From Myroides pelagicus (lineage in GTDB: Bacteria > Bacteroidota > Bacteroidia > Flavobacteriales > Flavobacteriaceae), in contig NZ_WMJY01000002.1 in assembly GCF_009711055.1 (NCBI RefSeq), positions 157,571 through 221,570 on the forward strand: 64,000 nt of DNA, read 5' to 3'. Each line of letters begins with the position of its first letter. Positions within the stretch are counted from its first letter, which is position 1. The position numbers and the translations under genes are program-made. Below the pieces are notes generated by a model. It saw nothing but the letters and a program-made list of their open reading frames with translations, did not search any database and had not been told where the DNA came from. Shown here one piece after another: positions 35,248 through 44,891 of this stretch.

Positions 35248-37851
35248 ATGAGCAAGAATTTCTGGCTTTTATTTTTTGTTCTTTCTGTATTTACAAGCAC
35301 TCCGAGTGCTTTGGCAGGAACGAAATCCATAAATTATTTAAATAAAGCAAGTATTGCTATTGTAGCGGATCAGCAACAGCCCAACCAGGTTGTATTTGGA
35401 AAACCATTCAATGTAGAGCAATGTGTGCCTGGCTTAGATGCTAATAAAGTAGTAGTATCTGATAAAATGGTAGTTTATTTAGGTGAAGCCTTAAAAGATA
35501 AAGCTACAGGAAGTGTTGTAGATGCTTCTGGAAATGCAATTGTCCCAAAAGGTTATAAATATAGCTTTCATGCAACAGAAGCAGCTGCTAATGCAGGAAC
35601 TAATCCATTGACTGATGATAGAATAGAGATTCAAAGTCCAACAGCAGGTACCAGCTCGTTATGGTTGCGTGTGTATTCGGTTATAAATCCTAATGATCAA
35701 CCTAATGTAGAAGAGTTTACTTTGACGATTAAAGATGCAAACTGTACGTTATCAGAGCGATTGGTGAAATTGCAAGATATGTATGCTTGTAAAGATGATA
35801 ATGGACAAGGTACTTTTAATTTATCTAGTTTAATAGGTGAATTATACTATGGACAAAAAACAGTTGAGCTGTTTCAAAACGGTGTTCAAATAACGTCACC
35901 TTTGAATAACTTTAAAGCAGTAAATAATACTGATATAGAAGCACGTATTAAATTGCTTAATACTGTAGAAGAAGGTAGTTATACTTTTACCTTGTATACG
36001 GAGTCGTTAGAATTAAATCCAGTACAAGCAAGTCTAGAGGTAGTTCAAAGTAAAGAAGACGCTAATGGACGTTATGGTATCTTTGATTTGAATAAAGCAA
36101 AACAACAGCTAGTGGTAGCTGGGGATAGTGTAGGTTATTATACGTTTAGTTTCTATAAGACGAAGTCAGATGCAGAAAGAGCAGTGAATGTTATTGCTTC
36201 TCCTGAAGCATATGAAACTTTAGATGGTAGTTTTGTCTATGTACGAGCAGAGAGTAAATTGACTCGTAATAGCTGTATTAACGTTGAAAAGATGGTTGCG
36301 TTAAAAGTAACAGAGAAACCGTATATTCCAGAGTTAGAAAATGTGTCTTACTGTGATAGTAATGTGACTTCCTTTAAGCTATCTTTGACTGAACAAACGA
36401 TTAAGATTGCTGATGGTCGAACTTTGGCAACTGAAGATGAAATAAAGGATCCGAACTTTGATCCTACAGGGAAGTTTACTGTAGAGTTTTTTAATTCAAA
36501 GGATGATGCAGAAAAAGCGCAAAATAAAATAGTAGGAGCAGAGATTGAAGTACAAATTAATGAGGCTAAACAGATTTGGGTAAGAGTTACTGATCTAATG
36601 ACTGGTAGTTATAATACAGCCTATTTTTATGCTTCAATCGGATATAGTAAATTAAAAACGGAGGTAGCTAATAATCGTGCTTTTAATGTTTGTCAAGTTG
36701 ATAATTCAGCAGATGGGAAGTATTATGTTAATCTTCGTACGACTGAGTCTTATTTTATTGGTAAATTGAAATCAGATCAATATGGTCCAAGCCTAAACCC
36801 TGAAGGAGCTAAACTAACAGTGCATTATTACGCTAGTGAGCAAGATGTAATTAACGATGTAAGAATGGATGAGTCGTTAGTAACAAAGTATGCTATACCA
36901 ATGGGAGGTAAAACACCTACAATCTATGCACGCGTTGGTATGCAGAAAGAATTTGATTGTCCATTGGCAGAGAATTATAGTTCGTTTCATATCACATTAA
37001 GTACAGTACCTGTTACAGAAAAATACCCTTCAGAAAATACGCTTCAATTGTGTGCGGACTCACAAACAGGAACAATAACACCAATTATATTAGGGGTGAC
37101 ATCAAAAGATGTTAAAAATAGACCATTAAAAGCAATTTGGTCAAAAAGGGAGTATGATTCAAACAACGATGCTTATTGGAAAACTATTCAAAGTGGTGAT
37201 CAGTTGACTTATGCAGTTACTATTGCAGGAGATTATATGGTTTCTGTAGGGTTTCAAGACGAGCCATTTCCAGGAACAACATCGTGTATTATTACTCATT
37301 CATGGACAGTTAAAGATTTAATAAATGTATTTGTTGAAAACGCTGATGCGACGGGTATGGTTAATTCATTAGACGTGAATGAATATGGGGAAGCTGAGGT
37401 TGTGATTGGATCTAAAGGTGGTTTGTCAGGCAATTATGAATTTGCTATTGATTCAGGTGCATTTCAAATGAGTAATCGCTTTCTTAATGTTCCAATCGGA
37501 AGTCATACTGCTTGGGTAAGAGATGTCGTATCAGGATGTATGGCATATACAGATTTTACTGTTTTTGGTTATCCTAAATATTTTACGCCAAATGGTGATG
37601 GATATAACGATACATGGACTATACCTGGATTAATGAAGCATCCAGAAGCAAGAATAGCTATTTATGATCGATATGGAAAATTGATCAAACAATTAAGTTC
37701 TCAAGGAGAAGGATGGGACGGAACGTTCAATGGAAAACTAATGCCATCAACCGATTACTGGTTTACTGTAGAGTTTACTAACGATGTACCTGGACAGCCA
37801 AAAGATGGTCAAAAAATGAGCTATAAAGGACACTTCTCTTTAAAAAGATAA
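35248..37851 (+). CDS. Secreted T9SS cargo with gliding-associated C-terminal (type B sorting) domain
   Basis: 867 residues: a signal peptide (about 1-24, ending ALAG), a long repetitive extracellular region of beta-rich modules with scattered Cys pairs (for example EEFTLTIKDANCTLSERLVK near 153-172), and a C-terminal CHU_C/type B sorting domain starting about residue 770: YFTPNGDGYNDTWTIPGL, IYDRYGKLIKQL, GWDGTFNGKLMPSTDYWF. Type B cargo proteins are secreted by T9SS and depend on a PorP/SprF partner, which is encoded 6 nt downstream. The adhesive or other function of the body is unknown. Confidence 0.9.
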   Translation: MSKNFWLLFFVLSVFTSTPSALAGTKSINYLNKASIAIVADQQQPNQVVFGKPFNVEQCVPGLDANKVVVSDKMVVYLGEALKDKATGSVVDASGNAIVPKGYKYSFHATEAAANAGTNPLTDDRIEIQSPTAGTSSLWLRVYSVINPNDQPNVEEFTLTIKDANCTLSERLVKLQDMYACKDDNGQGTFNLSSLIGELYYGQKTVELFQNGVQITSPLNNFKAVNNTDIEARIKLLNTVEEGSYTFTLYTESLELNPVQASLEVVQSKEDANGRYGIFDLNKAKQQLVVAGDSVGYYTFSFYKTKSDAERAVNVIASPEAYETLDGSFVYVRAESKLTRNSCINVEKMVALKVTEKPYIPELENVSYCDSNVTSFKLSLTEQTIKIADGRTLATEDEIKDPNFDPTGKFTVEFFNSKDDAEKAQNKIVGAEIEVQINEAKQIWVRVTDLMTGSYNTAYFYASIGYSKLKTEVANNRAFNVCQVDNSADGKYYVNLRTTESYFIGKLKSDQYGPSLNPEGAKLTVHYYASEQDVINDVRMDESLVTKYAIPMGGKTPTIYARVGMQKEFDCPLAENYSSFHITLSTVPVTEKYPSENTLQLCADSQTGTITPIILGVTSKDVKNRPLKAIWSKREYDSNNDAYWKTIQSGDQLTYAVTIAGDYMVSVGFQDEPFPGTTSCIITHSWTVKDLINVFVENADATGMVNSLDVNEYGEAEVVIGSKGGLSGNYEFAIDSGAFQMSNRFLNVPIGSHTAWVRDVVSGCMAYTDFTVFGYPKYFTPNGDGYNDTWTIPGLMKHPEARIAIYDRYGKLIKQLSSQGEGWDGTFNGKLMPSTDYWFTVEFTNDVPGQPKDGQKMSYKGHFSLKR

Positions 37852-37857
37852 TTTGAT

Positions 37858-38865
37858 ATGAATAAGATATTTAGAAACGGTTACCTTGTTTTAGTTTTAT
37901 TGGTAGCTCAATTGGGTAAGGCACAAGAGGGAATGCCTGTATATTCGGAGTACTTAGCAGATAATTATTATCTTTTACACCCTGCGATGGCAGGTATTAA
38001 GAATAGTCTTCAAGGAAGAATGACCACGAGACAGCAGTGGAGTGGAGTGGATGATGCTCCTCGTTTGATGACGTTGAATGCGAGTGCTAGATTAAATGAT
38101 CAATCTGCTATAGGAGGTGTTTTTTATAACGATAAGAATGGTTACCATTCACAAGCTGGGTTTAAGGGAACCTATGCTTACCACTTGACCTTTAGTGAGT
38201 CGAGATATGACTTACATTTACTATCATTTGGTATTAGTGCAGGATTTGCTAGGACCTCCCTTGATGAAAGTGAGTTTGGAGGATTTGACCCGAATGTTGA
38301 TGGAAGTAATACATTAAAGGATTCTTACTTTACAGTAGATGTTGGAGCAGCTTATCACTACAAAAATTTCTTCTCGATGTTGACTGTTAAGAATGCTGTA
38401 ACTAGTAAGTCAAATTTATATTCTGATGTAGAGAGTAATAACTTGCGTAAGTATATGGCAGGGGCTGGTTATGCATTCGGGAATACCAAATATGGGACAG
38501 GTTGGATTTATGAGCCATCTACATTGATACAATATACAGAGAAGCTTGATGAACTATCTTTCGATATTAATATGAAAGTATATAGACAATTTGAGTTTGG
38601 AAGATTATGGGGAGGTATTTCTTACCGTACAAACTTAAATGGTGCTGATTATGAAAAATTAGGTGAGATTAAAACTCAGCGTTTACAATACTTCACTCCA
38701 CTTATAGGAGGTAACTATAGGAATTTTACCTTTTCTTATGCGTATACTCAACCAGTCGGTGATGTGAAATTTACAAACAGTGGTTTCCATCAATTTACAA
38801 TAGGGGTTAATTTATTTCCTAAACGTGTAAGTTTAGATTGTAATTGTCCAACAGTAAAAGATTAA
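37858..38865 (+). CDS. PorP/SprF family type IX secretion membrane protein
   Basis: 335-residue outer-membrane beta-barrel. After a signal peptide (about 1-22, ending GKAQ) comes the family start MPVYSEYLADNYYLLHPAMAG, then RMTTRQQWSGVDDAPRLMTLNA and GGVFYNDKNGYHSQ, which are characteristic of PorP/SprF. Such proteins anchor or help export type B cargo; the partner cargo is directly upstream in the same operon. The gene ends 4 nt before a terminator. Confidence 0.93.
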   Translation: MNKIFRNGYLVLVLLVAQLGKAQEGMPVYSEYLADNYYLLHPAMAGIKNSLQGRMTTRQQWSGVDDAPRLMTLNASARLNDQSAIGGVFYNDKNGYHSQAGFKGTYAYHLTFSESRYDLHLLSFGISAGFARTSLDESEFGGFDPNVDGSNTLKDSYFTVDVGAAYHYKNFFSMLTVKNAVTSKSNLYSDVESNNLRKYMAGAGYAFGNTKYGTGWIYEPSTLIQYTEKLDELSFDINMKVYRQFEFGRLWGGISYRTNLNGADYEKLGEIKTQRLQYFTPLIGGNYRNFTFSYAYTQPVGDVKFTNSGFHQFTIGVNLFPKRVSLDCNCPTVKD

Positions 38866-38868
38866 AAT

Positions 38869-38898
38869 AAAAAATCCCGATATTTATCGGGATTTTTT
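38869..38898 (+). terminator. Rho-independent terminator after the PorP/SprF gene
   Basis: A stem of about 12 bp (AAAAAATCCCGA / TCGGGATTTTTT) around a TATTTA loop, with a T-run. Confidence 0.92.
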
Positions 38899-38910
38899 AT
38901 TTTACAAGAT

Positions 38911-39426
38911 ATGATTATAAGAGCAGTACGTGGGAAGTCACCACAAATACCAGAGGATTGTTTTATAGCAGAAAATGCAACTATAGTTGGAGAGGTAACC
39001 TTAGGAGAACAATGTAGTATATGGTTTAACGCTGTAATACGAGGTGATGTGAACTCAATTTCAATTGGGAATAAAGTTAATGTTCAAGACGGTGCAGTTA
39101 TTCATTGTACATATGAAAAACACCCTACAATAATCGGAAATAATGTATCAATTGGCCATAATGCTATGGTGCATGGTTGTGTGATTCATGATAATGTCTT
39201 AATCGGAATGGGGGCAATTGTTATGGATAACTGTGTTGTTCACAGTAATACGATTATAGCAGCTGGATCTGTTGTTACTCAGAATACAGTAGTGGAGTCT
39301 GGAGCAATTTATGCAGGTGTACCAGCTAAAAAAGTAAAAGAGATCAATGCTTCTGAATTTGGCGGTGAGGTAGAAAGAATTGCCAATAATTATGTGATGT
39401 ATTCGAGTTGGTATAAAGAAGAGTAA
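38911..39426 (+). CDS. Gamma carbonic anhydrase family protein (left-handed beta helix)
   Basis: 171 residues of hexapeptide repeats forming a left-handed beta helix. The metal-binding His pattern of gamma-class carbonic anhydrases is present: GAVIHC (about 67-72), then IGHNAMVHGC (about 86-95) with two further His. The VIRGDVNSISIGNKVNVQDG segment is typical. Bacterial YrdA/CaiE-like relatives often lack proven activity, so the substrate is uncertain. It is the last rightward gene before a convergent terminator. Confidence 0.9.
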   Translation: MIIRAVRGKSPQIPEDCFIAENATIVGEVTLGEQCSIWFNAVIRGDVNSISIGNKVNVQDGAVIHCTYEKHPTIIGNNVSIGHNAMVHGCVIHDNVLIGMGAIVMDNCVVHSNTIIAAGSVVTQNTVVESGAIYAGVPAKKVKEINASEFGGEVERIANNYVMYSSWYKEE

Positions 39427-39463
39427 TTCTTTAAAGATTTGGAGAAAAAAATCATCGTGTTAA

Positions 39464-39504
39464 ATATAAAAGGTTGCTAATTTATGTTTAGCAACCTTTT
39501 ATAT
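39464..39504. terminator. Bidirectional terminator between the carbonic anhydrase gene and murI
   Basis: A 17-bp stem with arms at 39464-39480 and 39488-39504 (ATATAAAAGGTTGCTAA / TTAGCAACCTTTTATAT). It sits between convergent genes and abuts the murI stop. Confidence 0.88.
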
Positions 39505-40284
39505 TTAGAAGTTTTTGTATTCTGCAATATCTCCATCATCAAGGAAAGACTGTAGAATGGTGGTATCTGTGTTGGTGTAGAAAAGGCACTTTCCAATCGA
39601 TGTTTTATTGTTAAGTAAATCCAAATCTTGTAAGACATTTTTTGTTTGTTTAGCTACAGCTTTACCTGAGTCAATAATTGTTATTGAATCCCCTAGTAGT
39701 TCTGTTAGTATCGGTTTGAGATATGGGTAATGGGTACAACCTAATACTAATGTATCCATACCTTGAGCTATCATAGGGTCTAAATATTCTTTGAGCAATG
39801 CTCTCATTTCAGGGGTGTTTGTTTTACCACTTTCAATAAGGTTAACGATGTTATAGCCGATTTGCTCAATTATTTTCACATTAGGGTATAACTTTAACTT
39901 AGAAGAGAATAAGTCGCTAGTAATCGTTCCTTTTGTAGCTAGAACACCTATAGTAGAAGTTTTTGTCAAAGAGGTAGCTGGTTTAATGGCTGGTTCTATT
40001 CCAATAATAGGAACTTGAAACTGTTGCCTAATCTCTTTAATTGCATTCGTTGTAGCTGTGTTACATGCTATAATTATTAGTTTACAGTTCAATTGAAGTA
40101 AACACTCGACATTCTTAAGTGAAAGTGCTATGATTTCACTTTGTGTCTTTATACCATAGGGTGCGTTGAGCTGGTCCCCAATGAATATAGTATCTTCATT
40201 AGGCAGAAGTTTGTGTACTTCACGCCATATTGTTGTCCCGCCAATGCCAGAATCAAATAAACCTATGGGATTGTTTTTAGTCAT
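39505..40284 (-). CDS. murI: Glutamate racemase
   Basis: Interconverts L- and D-glutamate for peptidoglycan. The two catalytic cysteines lie in IIACNTATTNA and LGCTHYPY, and the N-terminus has PIGLFDSGIGG. The frame extends upstream to 40317, but those 11 codons come from the terminator of the preceding ompH gene. The ATG at 40284 (MTKNNPIGLFDSG, 259 residues) matches family length and sits just after a -7 element, so I chose it. Confidence 0.95.
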   Translation of the reverse strand: MTKNNPIGLFDSGIGGTTIWREVHKLLPNEDTIFIGDQLNAPYGIKTQSEIIALSLKNVECLLQLNCKLIIIACNTATTNAIKEIRQQFQVPIIGIEPAIKPATSLTKTSTIGVLATKGTITSDLFSSKLKLYPNVKIIEQIGYNIVNLIESGKTNTPEMRALLKEYLDPMIAQGMDTLVLGCTHYPYLKPILTELLGDSITIIDSGKAVAKQTKNVLQDLDLLNNKTSIGKCLFYTNTDTTILQSFLDDGDIAEYKNF

Positions 40285-40287
40285 GTA

Positions 40288-40295
40288 CAAATTTA
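40288..40295 (-). promoter_or_regulatory. Putative -7 promoter element of murI
   Basis: On the - strand TAAATTTG fits TAnnTTTG and ends 3 nt before the ATG at 40284. As at ruvB, the transcript would be leaderless or nearly so. Confidence 0.5.
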
Positions 40296-40298
40296 AAA

Positions 40299-40328
40299 AA
40301 AACCACTCTATATACATAGAGTGGTTTT
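40299..40328 (-). terminator. Rho-independent terminator after the skp-like gene
   Basis: A perfect 13-bp stem, AAAACCACTCTAT / ATAGAGTGGTTTT (+ strand), with a 4-nt loop; leftward RNA continues with T residues. It ends the porG-uppS-bamA-skp operon. Confidence 0.92.
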
Positions 40329-40355
40329 GGTATTAATTGTTTAAAATAATCAGGA

Positions 40356-40871
40356 TTATTTAACTCCTAATTCTTTTTTTACATCTTCTAATAAGCTTGG
40401 TCCATCAGCAACTAAAAGTCCTCCACCTACTGTAGCATCCATTACGTAATCATATCCTTTTGCTTTAGCTACTTTTTTGATAGCTGCTTGTGCTTTTTCC
40501 ATGATTGGTTGTAATAAAGTCATTCTTTTTTGCTCTAATTGTTGAGAAGCTGAAGTTTGGAATTCTTGGATTTTTTGCTCCATTTCACCTACTTCTTTAG
40601 CTCTTTTTTCGTTCTCAATTTCACCTGCAGTAGCTGCTTCAGCTTGATATTTTTGAACTTTAGTTTGGTATTCAGTAACCAAAGCTTTGAAATTAGCTTC
40701 AAATCCTTCTCCCATTTTTTTCAATTCAGCATCTGCAGTTTTCATTGCTGGTAAGTCTCCCATTAAAGCTTGTACGTCGATATGAGCTACTTTAGATTGA
40801 GCCATTACAGCAGTTGAACTTACTCCAAAAAACATTGCTGCTGCAATTAATAAAGATTTCATTTTTCTCAT
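40356..40871 (-). CDS. OmpH/Skp family periplasmic chaperone (short)
   Basis: Periplasmic chaperone that escorts unfolded outer-membrane proteins to the BAM complex. 171 residues: a signal peptide (MRKMKSLLIAAAMFFGVSS, cut after VMAQ), then a beta part (KVAHIDVQAL), a long coiled coil (about 45-125), and the return helix with YVMDATVGGGLL. The frame extends to 40949, but those residues precede a good signal peptide, so the ATG at 40871 is preferred. It follows a longer OmpH paralogue and lies downstream of bamA. Confidence 0.92.
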   Translation of the reverse strand: MRKMKSLLIAAAMFFGVSSTAVMAQSKVAHIDVQALMGDLPAMKTADAELKKMGEGFEANFKALVTEYQTKVQKYQAEAATAGEIENEKRAKEVGEMEQKIQEFQTSASQQLEQKRMTLLQPIMEKAQAAIKKVAKAKGYDYVMDATVGGGLLVADGPSLLEDVKKELGVK

Positions 40872-40920
40872 GTTACTCGATTTTTTTGATTTATTTTCTA
40901 TAATTAATGTTCTAGTTATT

Positions 40921-42186
40921 CTATTTATTTTCTTGTTTACGTCTTTCAATTTCTTTTTTTCTTTCTTCTATTTTTTCTTGAATACGACGCTTTCTTTCTT
41001 CTTCTTTCTTTAGAGCTTCTTGTCTTCTCAGCTCTTGTTGTTTTTTTATTTCCGCTATTTCCGCTTCGCGTTTACTTTTCTGCTCTTCTTTTTGTTGGCG
41101 CGCTTCTTCTCTTTTTTTCTCTAGCTCTATACGTCTTTCTTCTCTTAGCTTTTCAATATCAACTGTATTTGTTGTTTTAGACTTGCTTTGGGCTTCACTA
41201 CGTCTTTGATCTAGTTCTTCTTGAATCAACTGATCGCGTTCTTCTCGTTGGCGTCGAAGTTCTTCTTTTTGCTCTTCAATTTGTTTTTTGCGATCTTCTA
41301 TTGCCTTTTCTTTAGCAAGCTGAGCTTCTTGACGTCGCTGCTCCATTTCGAGTTGCTTCTGCTCAATGATTGCTTTTTGGGCTTCGATACGCTCTAAACG
41401 TTGTCTTTGCTTTTCCTCTTGTTTTGCTTGTCTTTCCTTTTCTCTTTCTTCTTGCTGACGGCGAATAGCTTCTTTTCGTAAAGAATTAGGATCGTTTGCT
41501 TCTTCCTGTTTTCTTTTCTTTTCTTCTTGTCTTAATAGTCGATCAGCTTCAGCCTTTCTTCTTTGCTGTTCTTCTCGACGACTTTGACGTAGTGCCATTT
41601 CGTCTTCAAGCTTTTCTTCTTTCTCTACTTCTTTGACTTGCTTTCTAGTCATATTTTGTTTGCGTCTTGCAGTAGCCATACGCTTTATAACTAGATCACT
41701 AATATCGTGCCTTTTTGTGGCAAGTACCATAGTGGACTCTGTATTTTTATCAAGAACGTAATCAAATTTCCTAGCTTCTGTGATGTCTTCAACAATAGCA
41801 AAAACTTGATCTTGGATTGGCTTGGATAACATTACTTTTTGAGTAATTAAATCTCCTTTGGTACCGAATCGCTTTTGCTGATACTCATAAAGCTCCGCTT
41901 CTTTTATTGCTATTTCCTCTTCTTTTTCTTCAATGAGTTCTCTTGTTAAGAGAATTCTTTCAGTTGCTAATTCATCTTTTAGCTTTTGGATATCAGTTTG
42001 CATTTTATCAGCTTCTGACTTCCATTGATTGGCTCTAGCATCAAGAGCTGTAGTAGCTTCTATATATTCAGGTGTCTGCCCTAATATATATTCCATATCA
42101 ATGTATGCTATCCGAGCACTTCCGCCCTGTGGATACATTGTTAATGTCGTAAATATACAAATAATAGAAGCTAATACAAGTCTCAT
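40921..42186 (-). CDS. OmpH/Skp family protein with a long charged helical tail
   Basis: 421 residues. A signal peptide (about 1-21) is followed by an OmpH/Skp-like domain (ARIAYIDMEYILGQTPEY to about residue 180), including the coiled-coil arms. The rest, about residues 190-421, is almost only Glu, Arg, Lys and Gln (for example QEEREKERQAKQEEKQRQR), which should form a single long helix or coiled coil. Most Skp proteins are about 160-180 residues, so the tail is notable. It lies between bamA and the short skp gene; role as a BAM-associated periplasmic chaperone or spacer is inferred. Confidence 0.88.
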   Translation of the reverse strand: MRLVLASIICIFTTLTMYPQGGSARIAYIDMEYILGQTPEYIEATTALDARANQWKSEADKMQTDIQKLKDELATERILLTRELIEEKEEEIAIKEAELYEYQQKRFGTKGDLITQKVMLSKPIQDQVFAIVEDITEARKFDYVLDKNTESTMVLATKRHDISDLVIKRMATARRKQNMTRKQVKEVEKEEKLEDEMALRQSRREEQQRRKAEADRLLRQEEKKRKQEEANDPNSLRKEAIRRQQEEREKERQAKQEEKQRQRLERIEAQKAIIEQKQLEMEQRRQEAQLAKEKAIEDRKKQIEEQKEELRRQREERDQLIQEELDQRRSEAQSKSKTTNTVDIEKLREERRIELEKKREEARQQKEEQKSKREAEIAEIKKQQELRRQEALKKEEERKRRIQEKIEERKKEIERRKQENK

Positions 42187-42212
42187 GTTGTTTCATTTTT
42201 TATCGAACTACA

Positions 42213-44879
42213 TTAGAACGATTGACCTAAGATAAAGTGCGTTTGCCATCCACTTTTTTGTGGTTGTCCTGGTGCTGGATCAAATCCATAACCGAAGTCT
42301 ATTCCTAATAGACCAAACATAGGCATAAATACACGAACTCCTAATCCTGCAGATCTTTTTAACTCAAATGGTTTATAGTTTTTAAATGTATCATATGAGT
42401 TACCTGCTTCAGCAAATGATAATACATAAACTGATGCACTCGGTTTTAATGTAATTGGGTATCTTAACTCTAACGAAAATTTGTTGTAAATAGTACCCCC
42501 AATTTGTTCTCCTCTTTCATTTATTGGTGTTAGTGTTTGGTTTTGGTACCCTCTAAGCTGAATTACTTCTCTACCATCTAGTGAGAAATTCGCTAACCCA
42601 TCTCCACCTAAGTAGAAACGTTCGAAAGGTACGATACCTCTTTTGTCGTTATACGATCCCATGAAACCAAATTCTCCAACGGTTCTTAATACTAGCTTGT
42701 CATAGATAGTTGTATACCAATCTCCTTTAAATTTGATTTTATAATACTCTAACCAATTGAATCGTTTTTGATCGATTTTACTTTGGTCTGCAGCTGCATC
42801 TTTCCAATCATAGACTGGTTGACCACTACTATTGATATATGTCCCTTCTGGCATTGGTAAGCCTGTAGAAGGATCTATAGCTCCTGCTTTTGATTTTAAC
42901 TTGTATTCTTGTTGGTCTTTTAATGTTGTGTAATCAATATTGTTGAATAATGAATATGGCGGTGTGAATTTACCACTTACACTAAATAGTGATCCAAAAG
43001 TAGGGAAAATTGGATCCATACCACGGTTATCTCGTCTAAGTTCTATCTGGTATGATAAGTTACGTGACGAACCATCTCCAAATGTAAATAGACCTGTATT
43101 ATAATTATTCATGTCATAGTATTGGAAACTCAATGTATGTGATAACACAAAATAATCATCAGGTACATTTAAGTTCTTCGCCATACCAAATGACAAAGTC
43201 GTAATATTAAATCCTCTACTGCGGTCTGTACGACGGCTGTAGTAGTCGTATAGGTTTTGTTTACTATATGCCACTGTACCGAAGAAACTCACTGGTTTTT
43301 TTCCTCCAAACCATGGTTCTGTAAAGCTTAAGCTATATGTCTGGTAGTAACTACTTCCTTGTAAACGAAGTGCTAACGATTGACCATCTCCCATTGGGAA
43401 TGGTTTGTATGCCTCTTTATTAAATATATTTCTCAAAGAGAAGTTGTTAAAAGAAAGACCCAGCGTACCGATGAATCCACCTCCACCATATCCTCCTTGT
43501 AACTCTACTTGACTCGATCCTTTTTCTGCTACTACCCAGTTTAAATCTACGGTTCCAGATGCTGGATCAGCATTCTTGATATCTGGTACGATAGCTTGTG
43601 GGTCGAAGATTTGTAATTGAGATAATCTACGCATTGTTTCCATAACAAGAGCCTTACTCCAAGTTTCCCCTGGACGTGTCTTTAACTCGCGTTGGATTAC
43701 GTGATCATGTGTATGGTGGTTCCCTGACATCGTGATGTTATTGAACTTAGCAATAGGTCCCTCCATGATACGTATCTCAAAATCTATCGTGTCATTAGCT
43801 GTCTTAACCTCTACTGGTGTAACTTGTGAGAATAAATATCCTGAATTTTGATATAAATCACTGATGTTGTTACCATCTTGGTTTGTAGGGTCAGCAATAC
43901 GTTTACTAAGTAATACACCGTTGTAAACATCTCCTTTACTGATACCTAATAGATTTTTTAAATCTGAACTTCGATATTCAGAGTTACCGATAAATCGGAT
44001 ATCTCCAAAGTAGTATTTATTACCTTCTTCTACTTTAATATCAATGGCAATTCTATTCGTTTCTGGGTTGTAACTTGTAGAATCAGTGATAATACGAGCG
44101 TCGCGGTATCCACTTTCTTTATATTTCTCGATTAGTTTATCTAAATCTTCTTCGTATTTATTCGCAATGAATTTAGAAGGCTTAAATAGACGCAATGGAT
44201 TAAAAGGACTACGTTGTTTTGTATCCTTCATTGCTTTTTTAAGCTTTTTATCTGCTAGTTTATCATTTCCTTCGAAGTTGATCTCTGAAATACGAACTTT
44301 TTTACCCTTGTCAATTCCAATAACTAAATCTACTCTTCTATTTGTAGAGTCAGTCGGAACTGTGTTTAAGGTAACTTTCGTATTGTAGTAACCATCTTTC
44401 TTGTACTTGTTTAACAAGAAGTATTTTGTCGTTGATAAGAAGTTTTCATTTACGATCTTACCTTTAGTTATTTTAGCTTCTTTGATTAATGCTTCAGACT
44501 TTGATTTCTTATAGCCTTTAATCTTTACGCTATTTAAACGTGGTAATTCGTTTAAACTCAACTCTAGGTTAATAGTATCATTTACGATTGATGTTTCATA
44601 AATGTTGATATCTGTAAAGAATCCAAGATTCCAAAGCTTTTTTAAAGCATCAGATATTTCTTCTCCAGGTACTGTTATTTCTTGTCCTTTACTTAGTCCA
44701 GTAAAAGTGATAACTGTTTGTGGATTGTAATTGTATTTTCCAGTTACTTTTACGTCCCCTAAAGTATAAGTTTTAGGAGCTTCATAAGTAGGAATGTTTA
44801 AACTGTCTTGTGCTTGTGCATTCGCATAGATTAATCCAGCAATAAACAGTGCAAAAAGAGAGGTTCCTTTTTGAAACAT
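42213..44879 (-). CDS. bamA: Outer-membrane protein assembly factor BamA (Omp85)
   Basis: Central, essential component of outer-membrane beta-barrel insertion. 888 residues: a signal peptide (about 1-23), then five POTRA domains (about 30-450), then a 16-strand barrel with the surface-antigen signatures VELQGGYGGGGF and, near the end, the VRGF-like element (QLRGYQNQT in Bacteroidota) and the C-terminal GWQTHFILGQSF. Length fits. The neighbours uppS upstream and two Skp genes downstream form the conserved Bacteroidota envelope operon. Confidence 0.95.
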   Translation of the reverse strand: MFQKGTSLFALFIAGLIYANAQAQDSLNIPTYEAPKTYTLGDVKVTGKYNYNPQTVITFTGLSKGQEITVPGEEISDALKKLWNLGFFTDINIYETSIVNDTINLELSLNELPRLNSVKIKGYKKSKSEALIKEAKITKGKIVNENFLSTTKYFLLNKYKKDGYYNTKVTLNTVPTDSTNRRVDLVIGIDKGKKVRISEINFEGNDKLADKKLKKAMKDTKQRSPFNPLRLFKPSKFIANKYEEDLDKLIEKYKESGYRDARIITDSTSYNPETNRIAIDIKVEEGNKYYFGDIRFIGNSEYRSSDLKNLLGISKGDVYNGVLLSKRIADPTNQDGNNISDLYQNSGYLFSQVTPVEVKTANDTIDFEIRIMEGPIAKFNNITMSGNHHTHDHVIQRELKTRPGETWSKALVMETMRRLSQLQIFDPQAIVPDIKNADPASGTVDLNWVVAEKGSSQVELQGGYGGGGFIGTLGLSFNNFSLRNIFNKEAYKPFPMGDGQSLALRLQGSSYYQTYSLSFTEPWFGGKKPVSFFGTVAYSKQNLYDYYSRRTDRSRGFNITTLSFGMAKNLNVPDDYFVLSHTLSFQYYDMNNYNTGLFTFGDGSSRNLSYQIELRRDNRGMDPIFPTFGSLFSVSGKFTPPYSLFNNIDYTTLKDQQEYKLKSKAGAIDPSTGLPMPEGTYINSSGQPVYDWKDAAADQSKIDQKRFNWLEYYKIKFKGDWYTTIYDKLVLRTVGEFGFMGSYNDKRGIVPFERFYLGGDGLANFSLDGREVIQLRGYQNQTLTPINERGEQIGGTIYNKFSLELRYPITLKPSASVYVLSFAEAGNSYDTFKNYKPFELKRSAGLGVRVFMPMFGLLGIDFGYGFDPAPGQPQKSGWQTHFILGQSF

Positions 44880-44891
44880 TATATTCGTTTT

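Noticed and set aside
40285..40317. Upstream extension of murI
   Set aside because: The codons come from the terminator of the preceding gene, and a -7 element sits between them and the preferred ATG.
40872..40949. 26-residue extension of the short skp-like gene
   Set aside because: It would put a charged stretch before a good signal peptide; the ATG at 40871 gives a normal signal sequence.
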